Positions 42,355 through 50,206 of a DNA stretch of 64,000 bases are shown piece after piece; positions within the stretch are counted from its first letter, which is position 1; every line of letters starts with the position of its first letter. A model generated the notes under the pieces. The model was not told the origin of the DNA. It saw nothing but the letters and a program-made list of their open reading frames with translations, and did not search any database. The position numbers were made by a program, and so were the translations under genes. Origin of the DNA: Solibacillus ferritrahens (GTDB lineage Bacteria; Bacillota; Bacilli; Bacillales_A; Planococcaceae); NCBI RefSeq assembly GCF_037027585.1, contig NZ_JAXCLE010000014.1, positions 39,202 through 103,201 on the forward strand. Direction: 5' to 3'.

Positions 42355-42732
42355 ATGATAGAGAATTTAAAAGAGCATTTACAACAATTAGAGGAAAGTC
42401 ATACCGGTATGGAAGTAAGAATGAGTAGAGAAAAACTCGATGAAATTTTAGCTGAGGATTTTTTTGAAATTGGCAGCTCTGGTTATATGTATGATAAGAA
42501 AGAATGTCTTGAAACAGGTGTTGTATTGACAAAAATGAAGCTACATAATTATGAAATCTATCCGCTTGCTCACGACGTTGTCTTAACAACATATTTTCTT
42601 GTAGATACTACAAGGGAAAGAAATACACTTCGTAGTTCAATATGGAAATTCATTGATGGAAAATGGCAACTTTATTTCCACCAAGGTACAATCACACCAC
42701 TTCAATTAAATAGTATTATGAGCAGTTTATAG
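42355..42732 (+). CDS. DUF4440/SnoaL-like (NTF2-fold) protein
   Basis: 125 residues from ATG at 42355, preceded by AGGTGG. The domain pattern REKLDEILAEDFFEIGSSGY ... VVLTTYFLV ... SSIWKFIDGKWQLYFHQGT is typical of DUF4440. A paralogue is at 49194-49553 (SSIWKLIDGHWKMHFHQGT). NTF2-fold proteins of this size often bind small ligands or dimerise without known catalysis. Cytoplasmic. Confidence 0.82.
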   Translation: MIENLKEHLQQLEESHTGMEVRMSREKLDEILAEDFFEIGSSGYMYDKKECLETGVVLTKMKLHNYEIYPLAHDVVLTTYFLVDTTRERNTLRSSIWKFIDGKWQLYFHQGTITPLQLNSIMSSL

Positions 42733-42778
42733 CTAGCATTATTAAAAGCTAATCTAAGTAATCCGTTTGAATTAGAAA

Positions 42779-42813
42779 AAAGGCCTTTCCTCAGGTTCAG
42801 GAAAGTGCCTTTT
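42779..42813. terminator. bidirectional terminator between convergent genes
   Basis: Stem AAAGGCCTTTCCT / AGGAAAGTGCCTTTT, with T-run on the plus strand and T-rich on the minus. Confidence 0.85.
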
Positions 42814-42855
42814 ATTTGGATAAGATTACCTTATCTTCAACAAACTTAATACTAG

Positions 42856-43101
42856 TTAACCAGCGATTCCTCTAGCTAGCACAATTAAATATACAAAAAC
42901 CAAGACTCCTCCGTTTAATAAAACACCTAATATTCCCGACAACCACTTCTTTGATAGTACTGCAAATATAATACCAAATAGCGAAAGCGTCCCAAGTACG
43001 ATAATAGCCATCAGCAAATTCGCATTAGGCCCTCGTATAATTAAAAATGAAATGATACTCGCAATAACCATCAGTAAAGAAAGAACTCCTAGCTTGTTCA
43101 T
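42856..43101 (-). CDS. small membrane protein, 81 residues
   Basis: Three hydrophobic segments covering nearly the whole protein (LGVLSLLMVIASIISFLIIR, LLMAIIVLGTLSLFGIIFAV, ILGVLLNGGVLVFVYLIVLA). ATG at 43101 is preceded by TGGGGGAT at good spacing. Not recognised; small DUF4064-like or DUF-type stress proteins have similar plans. Confidence 0.65.
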   Translation of the reverse strand: MNKLGVLSLLMVIASIISFLIIRGPNANLLMAIIVLGTLSLFGIIFAVLSKKWLSGILGVLLNGGVLVFVYLIVLARGIAG

Positions 43102-43284
43102 TTTATCCCCCATTTAATTTCCAAATATCCTTTTGGAGTGTTGTTTTGTATTCTAATATTGTGTAATACTAATTACTCTGATTATGAAAAAAATCTAATA
43201 ATCTGTCAAAAGAATGGATGTCCGGCGTATCGCCTAGATGAATCGTTCCAACTAATTAAATCCCCTTTTTATAGTAAAGCATAT

Positions 43285-43839
43285 TTAGTTTTTATTAATA
43301 TAGTAAATTAGATTATCAGTCCATTCGCCAAACTCATAAATAAAACCTTTTCTTATGCATTCAAATTGCAACCCAACACTTTCCGCTAATTTTATCGAAG
43401 CTGTATTATCGAGATTTATGTGTGCTTCTATACGATGATAATTCAGCTTGTCAAAAGCTAGATAAATCGCTGCTTTTACAGCTTCCTTTCCATATCCTTG
43501 CCTCCAAAATTGGTTATGAATCGTGTAACCAAATCTTGCCCATTGAAAGTCATCTCTCATAATTGTAGAAAAATCGATTGAACCAATATGAGTAGTATCT
43601 TCTTTCAGGAAAACCCCAAAAACATATGCATTATCTTCTAGAGCCATTCTTTGATGATTATTTACCAAATCTTCAAACCATTCTTTTGTACAAATACTCA
43701 TATCAATTCTTCCTTCATCGTATTTATGTTGTGAAGGAGACCTATTTTCAAACTCAGATAACCACGTACTATAATCTTTTATTTCAAGAGGTCTGATTAC
43801 CAATCTTTCTGTTTCTATATGAAGATTAAAATTTCCCAA
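43285..43839 (-). CDS. GNAT acetyltransferase, RimJ/RimL type
   Basis: 184 residues starting LHIETERLVIRPLEIKDYST, the standard opening of ribosomal-protein-alanine acetyltransferase-like GNATs, with the acetyl-CoA motif FWRQGYGKEAVKAAIYLAFD and the terminal N-LD-NTASIKLAESVGLQFE. May modify a protein N-terminus or a small amine. Monocistronic. TTTATGTTAAAAT lies ~60 bp upstream. Confidence 0.88.
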   Translation of the reverse strand: MGNFNLHIETERLVIRPLEIKDYSTWLSEFENRSPSQHKYDEGRIDMSICTKEWFEDLVNNHQRMALEDNAYVFGVFLKEDTTHIGSIDFSTIMRDDFQWARFGYTIHNQFWRQGYGKEAVKAAIYLAFDKLNYHRIEAHINLDNTASIKLAESVGLQFECIRKGFIYEFGEWTDNLIYYINKN

Positions 43840-43942
43840 AAAAACACCTCTTTTATAATGTAATTTTTTCTGTTTATAAAAGTAATCCCTGTAGATTTTA
43901 ACATAAATTCCCTATTTATTTTCAATTTATTAACAAAAATGA

Positions 43943-43970
43943 GCGCTGACTCTATTATATAGAATCGCGC
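43943..43970 (-). terminator. repeat-family terminator after the acetyltransferase at 44005
   Basis: Stem GCGCTGACTCTA / TAGAATCGCGC, followed by ATTTTTG on the minus strand, 35 bp from the stop. Confidence 0.75.
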
Positions 43971-44004
43971 CCAATAAATTAAAATATTTATATACAGTTA
44001 CATA

Positions 44005-44415
44005 TCAATCCAATTTAGCAAAAGAGACTAAAGTGCCTTGATCGCATGAAATAAATCCATTTTTCTCATAAAAGTGCCGAACGTCTGGCGCTTCTTCCGT
44101 TAACAAAACTTTTTGTCTAACACTTTTATATTTATTAAGAACATGTTGCATAAGCAATGTTGCAATTCCCTGATTTTGATATGCATTTAATACGAGTATA
44201 TCTTGAATATAGATAATCGTTAGTCCATCACCAACAACACGAACTAAGCCAAGTAGTTTTTCTTCCTGCCAAACTGAGATGACATCTAGTGATTGCAAAC
44301 ATGCTTGCTGTAATAAATCTAAATCGTTGGTATACGCATACCATTCAACATCTACATATAAGGCCTTCAATTGGTTGATGGGAATGTTTTTTTCGTCTTT
44401 TATTTTAAATTCCAT
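44005..44415 (-). CDS. GNAT-family N-acetyltransferase (small)
   Basis: 136 residues. The acetyl-CoA motif NAYQNQGIATLLMQHVLNKY and the closing strand APDVRHFYEKNGFISCDQ are clear, with IISVW-EEKLLGLVRVVGDG before them. This compact form is like B. subtilis YtmI/YjdJ-style acetyltransferases; substrate unknown. Stands alone. Confidence 0.85.
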   Translation of the reverse strand: MEFKIKDEKNIPINQLKALYVDVEWYAYTNDLDLLQQACLQSLDVISVWQEEKLLGLVRVVGDGLTIIYIQDILVLNAYQNQGIATLLMQHVLNKYKSVRQKVLLTEEAPDVRHFYEKNGFISCDQGTLVSFAKLD

Positions 44416-44557
44416 TTTTATCCTCCTAAAATATTATTTAGAAGAATTTTTTCGTAATTTTTCCATAGGTATGACCACCTTTTCTTAAATTCCTAATATT
44501 ATAATCTGAAAATAAATAATTATCAATATTTCAAATATTGAAAGTTGATGTACCCAG

Positions 44558-45244
44558 TTAATTTTTCCTTTGTTTTTCATTCACATATTCCAGAACATTT
44601 CGAGCATTCATAAACGCTTCTCGTAAATCTATTGGGACCATCTCGATTTCTGGTGGTGAGGAGACGCCGGTTTTAGCCATAACCGTTTCATATGTTATTA
44701 AAGCCTGAATGTATTGTTCAAATTCTTCAGCTGTCAAAACCTCTTTACTAGATAGTTCATCGTTTAATTTATCAAAGTAAGGTTGGATGTCATAGAGGGC
44801 TGCTTTAATTTCCTCCAGATTTTCGCTTGGGACTTGAGAATAATCGATATTTCCATTTTTATCGCCAAATTCAAGTTTTGCATTTGTAATTACATATAGT
44901 ACTTCTTTAAATTGTTCGTATTGCTCTTTTCCTAAGTCACCTTTTGCTTGAGATAATTTGGCATCAAATAATAAATAACTTTTCATTGTGATATTTGCGA
45001 TATGCTTTTTCACGTTATCGAAAGAACCATATAAATCATCCGCAAGTAACGACTGATACGCAAATGCTCCTGTAGGTACCATTAAACAAGCTGCAATGAC
45101 GGTAATAGCTATACGCTTTTTCACAAAACGTTTCACTGTTCCACCCATTTCCGATTTAGCTTCCTGGATACCTTTCTTACTTCTTTCATGAAGTTGAAAT
45201 GGGATTTCAATTTTTTCTATTTCTTGTTTAAAATTATTTTCCAT
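44558..45244 (-). CDS. DUF3600 domain protein, probable membrane partner of the ECF sigma factor
   Basis: 228 residues: cytoplasmic N-terminus (~40 residues, basic), one membrane segment (RIAITVIAACLMVPTGAFAY, about 43-62) and a helical outer domain (NVKKHIANITMKSYLLFDAK...FEQYIQALITYETVM). This resembles DUF3600 proteins, which are encoded after ECF sigma genes. The start overlaps the sigma gene by 11 bp, consistent with coupled translation and an anti-sigma role (inference). Confidence 0.8.
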   Translation of the reverse strand: MENNFKQEIEKIEIPFQLHERSKKGIQEAKSEMGGTVKRFVKKRIAITVIAACLMVPTGAFAYQSLLADDLYGSFDNVKKHIANITMKSYLLFDAKLSQAKGDLGKEQYEQFKEVLYVITNAKLEFGDKNGNIDYSQVPSENLEEIKAALYDIQPYFDKLNDELSSKEVLTAEEFEQYIQALITYETVMAKTGVSSPPEIEMVPIDLREAFMNARNVLEYVNEKQRKN

Positions 45245-45761
45245 AGTTCTCTACCTCCTTTAAATTTTGGCGAAGTTTATTTAAGGCACGATATAATATG
45301 GACTTTGCGGTTCCAAGTGGAATTTCTAAAATCTCCGAAATTTCCTTTAACGTCCGGTCATTATAATACTTTAGTAAAATCACGCTTTTCTCATCTTCAT
45401 GCAAAGTATCCATAAGTTCTCGTAAAGATAAAGAAGTTTCAATATCTTCTACTTCCTCCCTTGTATGTACTTCAAATTGAGGAATGAGTTGAACCACTTT
45501 TTTATTTTTATCTATTACGTTCAGTGCACAATTAATCGTAATTTTCATAAGCCATGTCTTGAAATATTCCGGTTTATTTAAAGTGCTAATATTTTTAAAT
45601 GACTGATAAGCTACTTCTTGAACGACGTCTAAAGCGTCATTTTTATTTTTCACATAGACATAGGCCATTCGATAAATATCTGCTTCATATTGTTGGAAAA
45701 GCTCTAAATACGCTTTGTCATTTCCTTTTTGAGCTTTTTTTACTAAGCGTCCAATATTCAT
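45234..45761 (-). CDS. ECF-type RNA polymerase sigma factor (SigV/SigM-like)
   Basis: 175 residues. Sigma-2 motif DVVQEVAYQSFKNISTLNKP and sigma-4 helix-turn-helix TLKEISEILEIPLGTAKSIL are intact. ATG at 45761 is preceded by AAAGGAGG; the open frame continues 14 codons upstream without a ribosome site. The layout with a membrane-bound DUF3600 partner is that of SigV/SigY-like envelope-stress units. Confidence 0.9.
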   Translation of the reverse strand: MNIGRLVKKAQKGNDKAYLELFQQYEADIYRMAYVYVKNKNDALDVVQEVAYQSFKNISTLNKPEYFKTWLMKITINCALNVIDKNKKVVQLIPQFEVHTREEVEDIETSLSLRELMDTLHEDEKSVILLKYYNDRTLKEISEILEIPLGTAKSILYRALNKLRQNLKEVENYGK

Positions 45762-45880
45762 CGCAATTCCTCCTTTCATTTTTGTCTTACACTTATTAGA
45801 CAAACAAGAAGAGCATTTGGCTTAAAAATTTACCAATTATTTTTCAAATTCAAATTTCCCTCCATCATTGCATGAAAAAA

Positions 45881-45908
45881 GACGCCTCTCTTATTACAGA
45901 AAAGTGTC
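45881..45908 (-). terminator. repeat-family-like stem-loop, diverged
   Basis: Stem GACGCCTCTCT / AGAAAAGTGTC with loop TATTAC and TTTTTTCATG on the minus strand. It is ~135 bp past the DinB stop, farther than other family members, so its gene is uncertain. Confidence 0.45.
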
Positions 45909-46044
45909 CGCTACTAATTAAGATTCCTATTTATTCTTATCTATATAAAATATTGAAATTCACTATCAGCATTAATGATAGCAACAAATACAACTTGGTC
46001 TATTTGCCACTATATTTTTTTACTGTGATATATTTCATACTCTT

Positions 46045-46521
46045 TCACTCCTCATCCACCTTGTTTAAAGTAAATTTCATTTGGTTTATGTGATGGATAT
46101 CGTGTTCCATTAATCCTTTTAAATATTCATAAAGTGTTAAAGTAGAATCCTTAATCTGCAGTTTAATCAACCATTTCTCTTCAGGTATTTGGTTTAACTG
46201 ATTTAATAAGTCTTCCCGAATGCGTATACATTTTTCAAATGTTTTTTCAATCGTCTCAGTTCTAGCAATAAATGAAGAATGAATGTTAAAGTCCTCGGCA
46301 CTTGGAGCTTTCGGTAAGCTTTTACCTGCTAATAAATATGGAATTCTGTGTTGTAAAACAAATTCATCCCAAGGGTAAAAATGACCAACTATTTCGATGA
46401 TGGACCATTTTCTTTCTCCAATTGGTTTTCTTAGTAGACATTCATCTAAGGTTTTCATTCTTTGCAAAAATAGAAGAAAGTTTTGATGATGCTCTATTAT
46501 TTCTGATTTTTCTCTTTGCAA
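46045..46521 (-). CDS. DinB-family metal-binding protein
   Basis: 158 residues, four-helix-bundle DinB/YfiT type: His47 in IVGHFYPWDEF and the pair in HDIHHINQMK near 138-146 supply the metal ligands; PIGERKWSIIEI precedes them. Members include bacillithiol S-transferases, so this protein may modify a toxic compound. Its upstream DNA has the TTTATGTTAAAAT motif. A strong ribosome site AGGTGGC precedes the start. Confidence 0.87.
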   Translation of the reverse strand: MQREKSEIIEHHQNFLLFLQRMKTLDECLLRKPIGERKWSIIEIVGHFYPWDEFVLQHRIPYLLAGKSLPKAPSAEDFNIHSSFIARTETIEKTFEKCIRIREDLLNQLNQIPEEKWLIKLQIKDSTLTLYEYLKGLMEHDIHHINQMKFTLNKVDEE

Positions 46522-46767
46522 TTATGCCACCTCGATTTTATCGAATTAAATTTTATGAAGGGCCTCTCCCTCATTCTTGAAAAATATTACATAACCAAAT
46601 TTTAACATAAACTTTCCGAGTATTTTAAATATGTTTCCAATATAATACGGAGCAGCACCCATTTAATCACCTATAGATTTATAGAATAAAATATGGTTTT
46701 TTAGAAATCATACTTTATAATGGCCTTATAAATACCCCAAAAATGTTAGTTAATAATTGGAGATAAA

Positions 46768-47403
46768 ATGAAAAATACTAGAGTTCTCTCTTATATAGTT
46801 CTTAGTTTTCTATTGCTGTATGGCTGTGCCGGGGATGACAAAAAGCCAGTTTCTTCCGCTAATGACATGGGAAAAATACATCCAGCCAAAGAAACAAAAA
46901 AGGAATTATTAGCACTGTCTGAAGAAATACTTTCGCTGTTAAAAGAGTCTGATTTTGAAAAAATCTCTGAAATGGTTGATCCAGAACATGGCGTCACTTT
47001 TGCTTTTTATGCTGATTTTGGTAATCCCGCTGGCTATGGAGGGCAATATGTAAATTTATCAAAAAAGGAAATAAGTGAAAATAATGATACAAAGTATTTG
47101 TGGGGAATGGATGAATCAGAAAAAGAAATTGAAATGTCCTTAAATGAATATGTTCAACAAATGCTATTACAAAGTTGGGGAATGGAAGAAGTAGAATATA
47201 GTATCATTACTTTTAATGAACCTGCAGAGAATTTTGCAGGTGTATTCAATACCATTCATCAATATTATCCGGATGCCAAATACGTGGAATACCATTCGCC
47301 GGGAATTAATGAGCATTCATTCCAATCATTGCGGTTCATTTACCAAGAAAGAGGAGGAAGATGGTACCTTATCGGAATAGCCCGTGATGTAGCTACTTTA
47401 TAA
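46768..47403 (+). CDS. lipoprotein of unknown function, 211 residues
   Basis: Signal with lipobox LLYGCAG (Cys about residue 20). Then a linker and a helical region (KKELLALSEEILSLLKESDF, HPAKE) followed by a beta-rich domain (GVTFAFYADFGN, YNLS), a WG pair and a closing FIYQERGGRWYLIGIARD. Related proteins in Lysinibacillus carry the phrase HGV.F. Likely on the outer face of the membrane. Not recognised. Confidence 0.72.
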   Translation: MKNTRVLSYIVLSFLLLYGCAGDDKKPVSSANDMGKIHPAKETKKELLALSEEILSLLKESDFEKISEMVDPEHGVTFAFYADFGNPAGYGGQYVNLSKKEISENNDTKYLWGMDESEKEIEMSLNEYVQQMLLQSWGMEEVEYSIITFNEPAENFAGVFNTIHQYYPDAKYVEYHSPGINEHSFQSLRFIYQERGGRWYLIGIARDVATL

Positions 47404-47512
47404 GAAATTTTAAAACCAAATATTAGTTTTGGATGTGTATTGATTTAGGACTGGTTCAGTTCATTCATTAACCGGAAATAACAGGTTCTTTAAATGAATA
47501 TTTAGGGGAATG

Positions 47513-47538
47513 TCCAAATCAGATGTCCCCCTATTTTT
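47513..47538 (+). terminator. intrinsic terminator after the lipoprotein gene
   Basis: Stem TAGGGG / CCCCTA with inner pairing AT/AT, followed by TTTTTAC on the plus strand. Confidence 0.65.
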
Positions 47539-47653
47539 ACCATAAAGAGACAATATTATTTAACAAAGCCTAAAATATAAATAACAATTCGAACAAAAAA
47601 ATAAATTATTCCTACAAAAATTAACAACCCCCAAATAATCGGAAATAATAACG

Positions 47654-47697
47654 AAAAGACCAACTTCTCAAGACTTTATTGAGAAGTTGGTCTTTTT
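47654..47697. terminator. strong bidirectional terminator between convergent genes
   Basis: Perfect 17-bp stem AAAAGACCAACTTCTCA / TGAGAAGTTGGTCTTTT with T-runs on both strands. Confidence 0.85.
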
Positions 47698-47758
47698 AAA
47701 GAGTGCTACAATTGCACCCGTTAATTTTAAATAACCATTTATCGCTATACTAGATACT

Positions 47759-48070
47759 TTATTTATATAATTTTTTTATTACCCGAACGATATATTTTGC
47801 AGCAAAGTATGAAAAAGGAATACCTAGTAACATTGTAATGTTAAACGTAAAATAACTGAACCAAAATAAATTTGACAAGTATGCACAAAATTTAAAGTAT
47901 GGTATAAAAACGATTACCATTAAAGCTATAAAGCCCGCTTGTCTCATCATTAATCTATTTTCTTTAATATTCAGTTCTTCCTTCCGTTTTTCATCCATAC
48001 ATAATTCCACATTTGTATTCCCCACTTCATCTGATTCTATTTCCTTTATCTTTTCATGTAGTTTCTCCAT
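47759..48070 (-). CDS. hypothetical membrane protein, 103 residues
   Basis: ATG at 48070 follows GGGGGT; the frame is open 22 more codons without a better start. Charged N-terminal region (MEKLHEKIKEIESDEVGNTN...KRKEELNIKEN), then two or three hydrophobic segments (QAGFIALMVIVFIPYFKF, NLFWFSYFTFNITMLLGIPF) and a basic end VIKKLYK. The upstream motif TTTATGTTAAAAT overlaps a possible extended -10. Not recognised. Confidence 0.6.
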   Translation of the reverse strand: MEKLHEKIKEIESDEVGNTNVELCMDEKRKEELNIKENRLMMRQAGFIALMVIVFIPYFKFCAYLSNLFWFSYFTFNITMLLGIPFSYFAAKYIVRVIKKLYK

Positions 48071-48186
48071 TTCCGTACCCCCATAACTACTTTCCAACAT
48101 TTTAACATAAATATCCAATTCCCTGCTATGGGTCACGTGTTGAATGGGGATAAGTTAAGCTGCGCGAACTATCCAATTTAAAAGTA

Positions 48187-48239
48187 CAAAAAAACTGTGT
48201 CAAAAAATCTGGCATTACCAGATTTAACACAGCTTTTTT
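48187..48239 (-). terminator. intrinsic terminator after signal peptidase
   Basis: Stem AGCTGTGTTAAATCTGG / CCAGATTTTTTGACACAGT, followed by TTTTTTTG on the minus strand. Confidence 0.85.
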
Positions 48240-48242
48240 GTA

Positions 48243-48812
48243 TTATTTTATTAACTTTAATTTATCTAATGGAAAGAAAACAATATTTGTTGTACCTATT
48301 ATTTTATCCTTTGAAACAAAACCAACGTTTGGGTCTCTACTATCTATACTTTTCCGACGATTATCTCCTAGCACAAAAAGGTATCCATCTGGAACGATTG
48401 CCTCACCTAAATACTCTTCCATTGTAAAATCTTCAGTGAGTGTACCATTGTCCATCAACGCCTTTTTATATTCCTCTAAATAAGGTTCTTCATATTTCTT
48501 ACCGTTAATAAAAAGTTCATCGTTTTTATAGGCAATGTGATCACCAGGAATACCGATAATACGCTTGATATAATTTGTATCTTCCTTTGCTTCAAATACA
48601 ATCACATCAAATCGGTTATACTCTGTTAATTTTGGCCCAATCTTATTTACGATTACTTTGTCCCCATCTTCAACTGTTGGCATCATAGAAGCACCATCCA
48701 CCACAATAGGTGTTAATATGAACATCCGAATTCCCACGGCAAATAAAAGTGCGATCCCGATCACTTTTATCCATTCCAAAAACTCATTTTTTTTGACTGC
48801 TTTCAAAGTCAT
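48243..48812 (-). CDS. lepB: type I signal peptidase
   Basis: About 189 residues. One N-terminal membrane segment (VIGIALLFAVGIRMFILTPI), catalytic Ser in VDGASMMPTV (residue 42) and Lys in NYIKRIIGIPGDH (residue 83), box D GDNRRKSIDSRD and box E. It removes signal peptides at the outer face of the membrane; the size is that of Bacillus SipS/SipT. The ATG at 48812 is preceded by AAAGGATGTG; a GTG one codon earlier overlaps the upstream pseudogene's stop (TGATG), suggesting former translational coupling. Confidence 0.93.
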   Translation of the reverse strand: MTLKAVKKNEFLEWIKVIGIALLFAVGIRMFILTPIVVDGASMMPTVEDGDKVIVNKIGPKLTEYNRFDVIVFEAKEDTNYIKRIIGIPGDHIAYKNDELFINGKKYEEPYLEEYKKALMDNGTLTEDFTMEEYLGEAIVPDGYLFVLGDNRRKSIDSRDPNVGFVSKDKIIGTTNIVFFPLDKLKLIK

Positions 48813-49165
48813 CACATCCTTTCAGCAATATGAATAATCTTTTGAATAACTGTATTAACTTGATCATTGTCTCTTATGACAAATAAATAATCCGCTTCAT
48901 CTTCTGTTGGATTAACTATATCTTCCTTTTCAGCCTGTTGTCTAGCAAGTACTTCCTCAAACTTTGTATATGCTTTGAGATGGAATGCTAAAGTATATTA
49001 GGGCCTTGTGTCGGTAGTAAATTCTTATAGTATGTATTAATAAATTCAGCATGGTTATCATTGATCCATCACAAAAGAGTTACTTAACTGTTTTTCCAAA
49101 GCATGAGCAAATGTCGTTTTTCCAGAATGGGTTTTACCCACTGTAATAATCGCTAACTTTTTCAT
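48812..49165 (-). pseudogene. decayed P-loop kinase/ATPase gene
   Basis: From ATG at 49165 the frame gives MKKLAIITVGKTHSGKTTFAHALEKQL, a clear Walker A (GKTHSGKT), but stops at codon 35. Later the minus strand in another frame reads FEEVLARQQAEKEDIVNPTEDEADYLFVIRD to TGA at 48812. The middle of the gene appears shortened and shifted. The family is that of AAA-type adenylate/shikimate-like kinases found next to nucleotide repair genes; exact role unknown. Confidence 0.7.
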
Positions 49166-49193
49166 AGCCCGTCTCCTTCTTGCAAAGCTAAAG

Positions 49194-49553
49194 TTAAGAA
49201 ATAACCTTTGTCCCTTGATGAAAATGCATTTTCCAATGTCCGTCGATTAATTTCCAAATCGAGCTACGTAGTGAATGTTGGTTATTTACTTCATTATAAA
49301 TTCGGTAGGTCGTTAAAATTATTTCTTCAGATAATGAATGAATTTCAAAATCACTTATTTTCATTCGTACTAAACTTAGTGTCATCTCGCCAATATTCGC
49401 ATCTTTGTACAATACCTGCCCCGAACTTCCAAATTCAAAAAAAGTTTCTGCAAGCAGATTCGTTAGCTCATCTTTTGATGTCCTGATTTCTGGTTTTAAC
49501 AATTTTTGCTCTAGTGCAAATAACTGTTCTTTCAACGAAGATTTACACTCCAT
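49194..49553 (-). CDS. DUF4440/SnoaL-like (NTF2-fold) protein, paralogue of 42355-42732
   Basis: 119 residues with SKDELTNLLAETFFEFGSSG, EIILTTYRIYNE and SSIWKLIDGHWKMHFHQGT, matching the other DUF4440-like protein along its length. No signal peptide. It stands 28 bp before the decayed kinase gene and might have shared a transcript with it. Presence of two copies suggests a recurrent ligand-binding role. Confidence 0.82.
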   Translation of the reverse strand: MECKSSLKEQLFALEQKLLKPEIRTSKDELTNLLAETFFEFGSSGQVLYKDANIGEMTLSLVRMKISDFEIHSLSEEIILTTYRIYNEVNNQHSLRSSIWKLIDGHWKMHFHQGTKVIS

Positions 49554-49597
49554 TTAATACTCACCTTTTTCCGTTCATAGAATTGATATTAGTAAAA

Positions 49598-50086
49598 CTA
49601 ACTAATTAAGTTAGGACCCGACCCTTTATGTTTGAACTTTCTTAACGATAGTAAAACGGCACCTGCTATAAATAAAAGTCCGCTTATTGAAGTAATCCAG
49701 AAGAAAATACTACCTCCAGTCGTTGATGCATTAAAAGTCAAACTACTAAATAATATCATTATAAAACCTATAAATCCCCAAAAACCAATTGCCCATTTAG
49801 ATTTACTTTTGATGAGATAATAGCCAGTTACACCTAGAATATAAAGTATACTTACTATCATTAAAGTTGGAAATAAAGGTTGAAATTTTACTGCATAAAC
49901 AAAATAATCAAGTTGGCTAATATCCTGTCCAGCCGTTATCTCTATATTAAACAATTTGGTGAACGGTGTGGAATACTTCCATTCGATTGAATTATTTATA
50001 AGTGCACTTCCTTCATACCATGCAATAAAAGTTGCTACCATAAAAGTTAAGATTCCTATTATAATTTGCAGTGCATACTTAAACAA
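49598..50086 (-). CDS. DUF4306-like membrane protein (YjdJ-like)
   Basis: 162 residues. N-terminal membrane segment, then FIAWYEGSALINNSIEWKYS, TPFTKLFN and DISQLDYFVYAVKFQPLFP, which recall the DUF4306 family, followed by three further hydrophobic segments and a basic tail KFKHKG. The family is known from Bacillus without an assigned function. Not part of an obvious operon. Confidence 0.7.
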   Translation of the reverse strand: MFKYALQIIIGILTFMVATFIAWYEGSALINNSIEWKYSTPFTKLFNIEITAGQDISQLDYFVYAVKFQPLFPTLMIVSILYILGVTGYYLIKSKSKWAIGFWGFIGFIMILFSSLTFNASTTGGSIFFWITSISGLLFIAGAVLLSLRKFKHKGSGPNLIS

Positions 50087-50206
50087 CTACACTCCCCCTA
50101 TATAATTATTTAACAAATCACTGGTAATTTTGACGGAAATAAATAACAAAGGTTCCAGGGATTTTGTCGCTTCAAAATAGAGGAAGTAAATAGTTAATTG
50201 TTACAC

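Noticed and set aside
45783..45802. Imperfect inverted repeat TGTCTTACACTTATTAGACA before the second ECF sigma gene
   Set aside because: Only the five outer base pairs hold, so it is not a reliable operator.
47581..47690. A ~35-codon hydrophobic frame on the minus strand (from TTG, MVFSLLFPIIWGLLIF...) that could be a small toxin-like peptide
   Set aside because: Its only start lies inside a strong terminator stem and has no ribosome site; an in-frame stop is just upstream. No antisense RNA or partner is visible.
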